Part shown: in pieces, positions 5,310 to 7,049 of the stretch
Position numbering within the stretch: position 1 is the first letter of the stretch
How the letters are laid out: every line of letters begins with the position of its first letter
From: Candidatus Saccharimonadota bacterium
GTDB lineage: Bacteria > Patescibacteriota > Saccharimonadia > Saccharimonadales > Saccharimonadaceae
Length of the DNA: 7,049 bases
Direction of reading: 5' to 3'
Assembly (NCBI GenBank): GCA_028289095.1
Contig: JAQGGY010000043.1
Span: forward strand, 1-7,049
Notes under the pieces: model-generated
What the model was told of the DNA's origin: nothing
What the model saw: only the letters and a program-made list of their open reading frames with translations
The model's database searches: none
Made by a program: the position numbers and the translations under genes

Positions 5310-6746
5310 ATGATACGAGATATATATAGCAAATTACCTATCCTGCCAATAGTTGCTTTTGTAAGTGGCTTTTCGTTAATGACATTTGAATTAGCGGCCG
5401 CCAGGGTGTTGGCACCAAGCGTCGGTAGTTCGACATACGTTTGGACAAGTGTGATAGGGGTGATTATCGCGGCACTGAGTTTGGGGTATTGGGCAGGTGG
5501 CAAAATGGCCGACGCGCGCAACCGCGCGACTGATATTGCTTGGCTATGCCTGGCGATTGCTGCAGCGATTACTTTGACACTGTTAAACTACCAAAATCTG
5601 ATCGATTCGACCGTCCAATCGATTGAAGATGCGCGGTTGCAGGGTGTGTTTGCCTCGCTGATGTTGTTTGCCCCAGCTAGTTTTTTAATTGGCGCCCTTA
5701 GTCCGTACCTCGTGAAATTAAAGGTGACGTCCCTTGCTACATCGGGGCAGTCATTTGCCAGCCTGAGCGCGTTGGAATCAATCGGCGGTATTACAGGGAC
5801 CTTCGTGACCGGATTTATATTATTCGGGTATATTGGCGCCCGGGAAGCTTTTGCCGTCGTTGCGTTCCTGTTGATCGCTATTAGTTGGTTAATCACCCCG
5901 ACGCGGCGCTGGCAATTACGATTGGTCGTTAGTTTAATTATTGCGTTTTTATGCCTGGGGACATTACAGATAGTAAATAAAGGTCATATTGATACGGCTA
6001 GCGCACACTATTCGATTTTTGACAGGGTACTAGACGGGCAGCCTGTCCGTGGTATTGCGACGGGGCCAAACGGCACGCAATCGGGTATATACATTAACGA
6101 CCCGAACAAATTAGTTTTTTGGTATACGCAGCGCATGGTGGAAGTTGTGGCGCAGGCACCGAAACACGATCGCATATTAGTACTGGGCGGGGGAGCGTTT
6201 ACATTGCCGCAATACCTGGCGACGACCTATCCCGATAGTACGATTGATGTCGTTGAGATTGATCCTAAACTTGCCGACATTGCTCGGCAATATTTTTATT
6301 ACAAGGATCCTAAAAATGTGAACATGATTTTCGAGGATGCTCGTACCTACATTAATAAGAGCCAGCAGAAATATGATGCTATTTTAGTAGATGTCTATAG
6401 CGATTCTAGCGTGCCATTTAGTTTAACGACAAAAGAATATGGCCAGCAAATTGAGCGTTTGCTAGCGGATAAGGGTATCGTTATCGTTAATATGATTGCC
6501 GGCCCGTATGGGCCATGTGGTGAGCTGCTGAACGTGTTAGATGCGCCGTACCGTCAAAGTATGACCTACGCCCGTTACAAAACGCAGCGTGTCGGCAGTG
6601 TGAAGTCGAATATAATTGTGACATATAGTAAACGGCCAATTCAATGGACAGAATCTTTTCCACTTAATATCCACACAGCAGTAACCTACACGGATAACTA
6701 TGCTCCTGTTGAGCGTATCCAACAAAACTGTCAAAATTCGGTCTAA
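5310..6746 (+). CDS. Membrane-anchored spermidine-synthase-like protein
   Basis: This 478-residue protein joins a membrane half to a Rossmann methyltransferase-like half. About seven membrane helices lie at roughly 11-33, 43-62, 76-92, 112-132, 155-173, 178-196 and 203-221, including FELAAARVLAPSVGSS and LGYWAGGKMAD, both typical of the fused MFS/spermidine synthase group. The soluble half runs from about 230: the nucleotide-binding motif ILVLGGGAFTLPQYL (289-303), acidic VVEIDPKLADIARQYF (314-329), FEDARTYI (341-348), YDAILVDVYSD (355-365) and the conserved TDNYAPVE (461-468). Classical aminopropyltransferases carry a DxxDP catalytic motif; here the site reads DVYSDSSVP, closer to the DAFSG form of the fused group. 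Polyamine synthesis is therefore doubtful and the substrate unknown. It is transcribed alone, divergent from the pilin. The start is set by the first ATG in frame. Confidence 0.88.
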   Translation: MIRDIYSKLPILPIVAFVSGFSLMTFELAAARVLAPSVGSSTYVWTSVIGVIIAALSLGYWAGGKMADARNRATDIAWLCLAIAAAITLTLLNYQNLIDSTVQSIEDARLQGVFASLMLFAPASFLIGALSPYLVKLKVTSLATSGQSFASLSALESIGGITGTFVTGFILFGYIGAREAFAVVAFLLIAISWLITPTRRWQLRLVVSLIIAFLCLGTLQIVNKGHIDTASAHYSIFDRVLDGQPVRGIATGPNGTQSGIYINDPNKLVFWYTQRMVEVVAQAPKHDRILVLGGGAFTLPQYLATTYPDSTIDVVEIDPKLADIARQYFYYKDPKNVNMIFEDARTYINKSQQKYDAILVDVYSDSSVPFSLTTKEYGQQIERLLADKGIVIVNMIAGPYGPCGELLNVLDAPYRQSMTYARYKTQRVGSVKSNIIVTYSKRPIQWTESFPLNIHTAVTYTDNYAPVERIQQNCQNSV

Positions 6747-6764
6747 AACGCTACATATAGCGTT
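6747..6764. repeat. Perfect hairpin immediately after a stop codon
   Basis: AACGCTA (6747-6753) and TAGCGTT (6758-6764) pair perfectly over a CATA loop, starting on the base after the TAA at 6744-6746. No T-run follows, so it is a weak terminator candidate or an mRNA 3'-end stabiliser. Confidence 0.6.
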
Positions 6765-6777
6765 GTAAATAAGAAAC

Positions 6778-6797
6778 ATAACACTATACGGTGTTAT
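6778..6797. repeat. Second short hairpin
   Basis: ATAACAC (6778-6784) pairs with GTGTTAT (6791-6797) over six bases. It is followed by TGTGCTT, not a T-run. With the hairpin at 6747 it forms a tandem pair behind the gene ending at 6746. Confidence 0.5.
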
Positions 6798-6812
6798 TGT
6801 GCTTACGTTTTG

Positions 6813-6895
6813 CTGTGTAGTAATAAAAACTTGTAAAAAGGCTTGAAAAACCATATATGGGGGCCTATAGTACTACACAGACACTACATATGTAG
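6813..6895 (+). promoter_or_regulatory. Promoter inside nested inverted repeats (likely operator)
   Basis: TTGAAA (6843-6848) and TATAGT (6866-6871) are exactly 17 bases apart, giving a good housekeeping-type promoter for the gene at 6993 with a start near 6878. The spacer contains the palindrome CCATATATGG (6851-6860), itself flanked by AGGC (6839-6842) and GCCT (6863-6866). An outer perfect 10-bp inverted repeat, CTGTGTAGTA (6813-6822) and TACTACACAG (6871-6880), brackets the promoter. The palindrome CTACATATGTAG follows (6884-6895). ACTACA recurs at 6872 and 6883, 11 bases apart, and in reverse at 6816. This spacing suits binding of a dimeric regulator; the regulator is not identified. Confidence 0.65.
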
Positions 6896-6918
6896 CAGTT
6901 CAATCAAAACAGACATAT

Positions 6919-6972
6919 TGCAAGTAGAATTTGCTCGACCTCAGGGGTATCCCGCGAGGCGATCTTCTTGCA
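6919..6972 (+). ncRNA. Structured leader-RNA stem-loop, class unknown
   Basis: Five stacked helices total 19 base pairs: 6919-6924 with 6967-6972, 6926-6928 with 6963-6965, 6935-6937 with 6960-6962, 6939-6942 with 6956-6959, and 6944-6946 with 6951-6953 over a GTAT loop. There is a T·T mismatch, a six-base bulge ATTTGC on the 5' side, and small inner asymmetries. The foot ends ten bases before the Shine-Dalgarno core and no T-run follows, so it is not a terminator. It lies within the predicted leader of about 115 nt. I cannot match it to a known riboswitch or ribosomal-protein leader. Confidence 0.55.
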
Positions 6973-6982
6973 GCACTTTGAG

Positions 6983-6989
6983 GGAGGTG
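6983..6989 (+). promoter_or_regulatory. Near-perfect Shine-Dalgarno site
   Basis: GGAGGTG is complementary to seven bases of the usual 16S rRNA 3' end, with five bases between GGAGG and the ATG at 6993. It decides the start of the last gene and is the strongest ribosome site in the window. Confidence 0.85.
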
Positions 6990-6992
6990 TAT

Positions 6993-7049
6993 ATGTCACA
7001 AAAACATAAGAATAGGGGAATAGGACATGAGTACTATCAACGTCGTCAA
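6993..7049 (+). CDS. Start of an unidentified gene, 3'-partial
   Basis: Nineteen codons are visible before the window ends: MSQKHKNRGIGHEYYQRRQ, with no stop. The peptide is basic and hydrophilic (Lys, Arg, His, Gln), with no signal peptide or membrane segment so far. Identity cannot be judged from this length. The start is secure because GGAGGTG stands at ideal spacing. Upstream are a strong promoter with operator-like repeats and a structured leader, so expression is probably controlled both at transcription and in the leader RNA. The gene is tandem with the one ending at 6746 but 246 bases away, so it is an independent transcription unit. Confidence 0.75.
   Translation, partial: MSQKHKNRGIGHEYYQRRQ

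Noticed and set aside
5213..5521. Minus-strand 102-codon frame over the pilin/synthase divergent region
   Set aside because: It overlaps the pilin promoter and the well-supported start of the gene at 5310 and shows no domain.
6537..6854. Minus-strand 105-codon frame
   Set aside because: It is antisense to the end of the 5310-6746 gene, which carries the conserved TDNYAPVE motif, and runs into the palindromic region.
6851..6860. CCATATATGG looks like a eukaryotic CArG box
   Set aside because: The match is coincidental in a bacterial promoter spacer; it is better read as a palindromic operator.
6813..6992. Possible retron or group II intron 5' element
   Set aside because: Nested repeats and an RNA structure invite the idea, but no reverse transcriptase motif can be seen in the 19 codons available and no intron domain 5 is visible.
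1..7049. CRISPR array, insertion sequence or replication origin
   Set aside because: No regularly spaced direct repeats, transposase motifs, terminal repeats around a gene, or DnaA-box clusters were seen.

Overview
The window reads as chromosomal DNA from a small-genome bacterium, most likely a member of the Candidatus Saccharibacteria (TM7, Patescibacteria/CPR). This is inference. It rests on a SIS-type bifunctional phosphoglucose/phosphomannose isomerase, a two-gene MacB-like exporter, a type IV pilin, a membrane-anchored spermidine-synthase-like protein, and a proline-linker protein that resembles hypothetical proteins I associate with that phylum. No in-frame UGA is needed for any gene, so the standard bacterial code fits.

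Layout. 2-454 (+): the C-terminal end of an acidic, coiled-coil protein that probably begins outside the window. 492-558: two back-to-back terminator hairpins. 577-1032 (-): a helical hypothetical protein, divergent from 1129-2169 (+), the isomerase. 2227-4277 (-): a two-gene exporter operon (ATPase then permease, ATGA overlap), apparently transcribed as a leaderless mRNA from a consensus -10 box. 4437-4526 (+): tRNA-Ser(GGA) with encoded CCA, followed by a strong bidirectional terminator. 4562-4714: a non-coding stretch holding two tRNA-Ser-like fragments and long hairpins. 4715-5176 (-): a type IV pilin/GspG-like pseudopilin with a near-consensus promoter and almost no 5' leader. 5310-6746 (+): a seven-TM plus spermidine-synthase-fold protein. 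6747-6992: a dense, palindrome-rich regulatory region. 6993-7049 (+): the first 19 codons of a gene running off the window.

The genes do not form one pathway. The isomerase is central sugar-phosphate metabolism, while the exporter, pilin and membrane synthase-like protein belong to the cell surface. Two translation-start styles coexist. Genes at 1032(-), 1129(+) and 6993(+) have clear Shine-Dalgarno sequences. The exporter operon (4277) and pilin (5176) have promoters placed so close to the ATG that the mRNA should be leaderless or nearly so.

The most unusual part is 6747-6992. It contains a TTGAAA-17-TATAGT promoter with a palindromic spacer, an outer 10-bp perfect inverted repeat, and repeated ACTACA half-sites one helical turn apart. 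It then gives a leader of about 115 nt containing a 19-bp nested stem-loop that ends 10 nt before a near-perfect Shine-Dalgarno sequence. This looks like a regulated gene with a structured leader RNA that I cannot assign to any known class. The second candidate is the tRNA-derived, hairpin-rich stretch between tRNA-Ser and the pilin gene.
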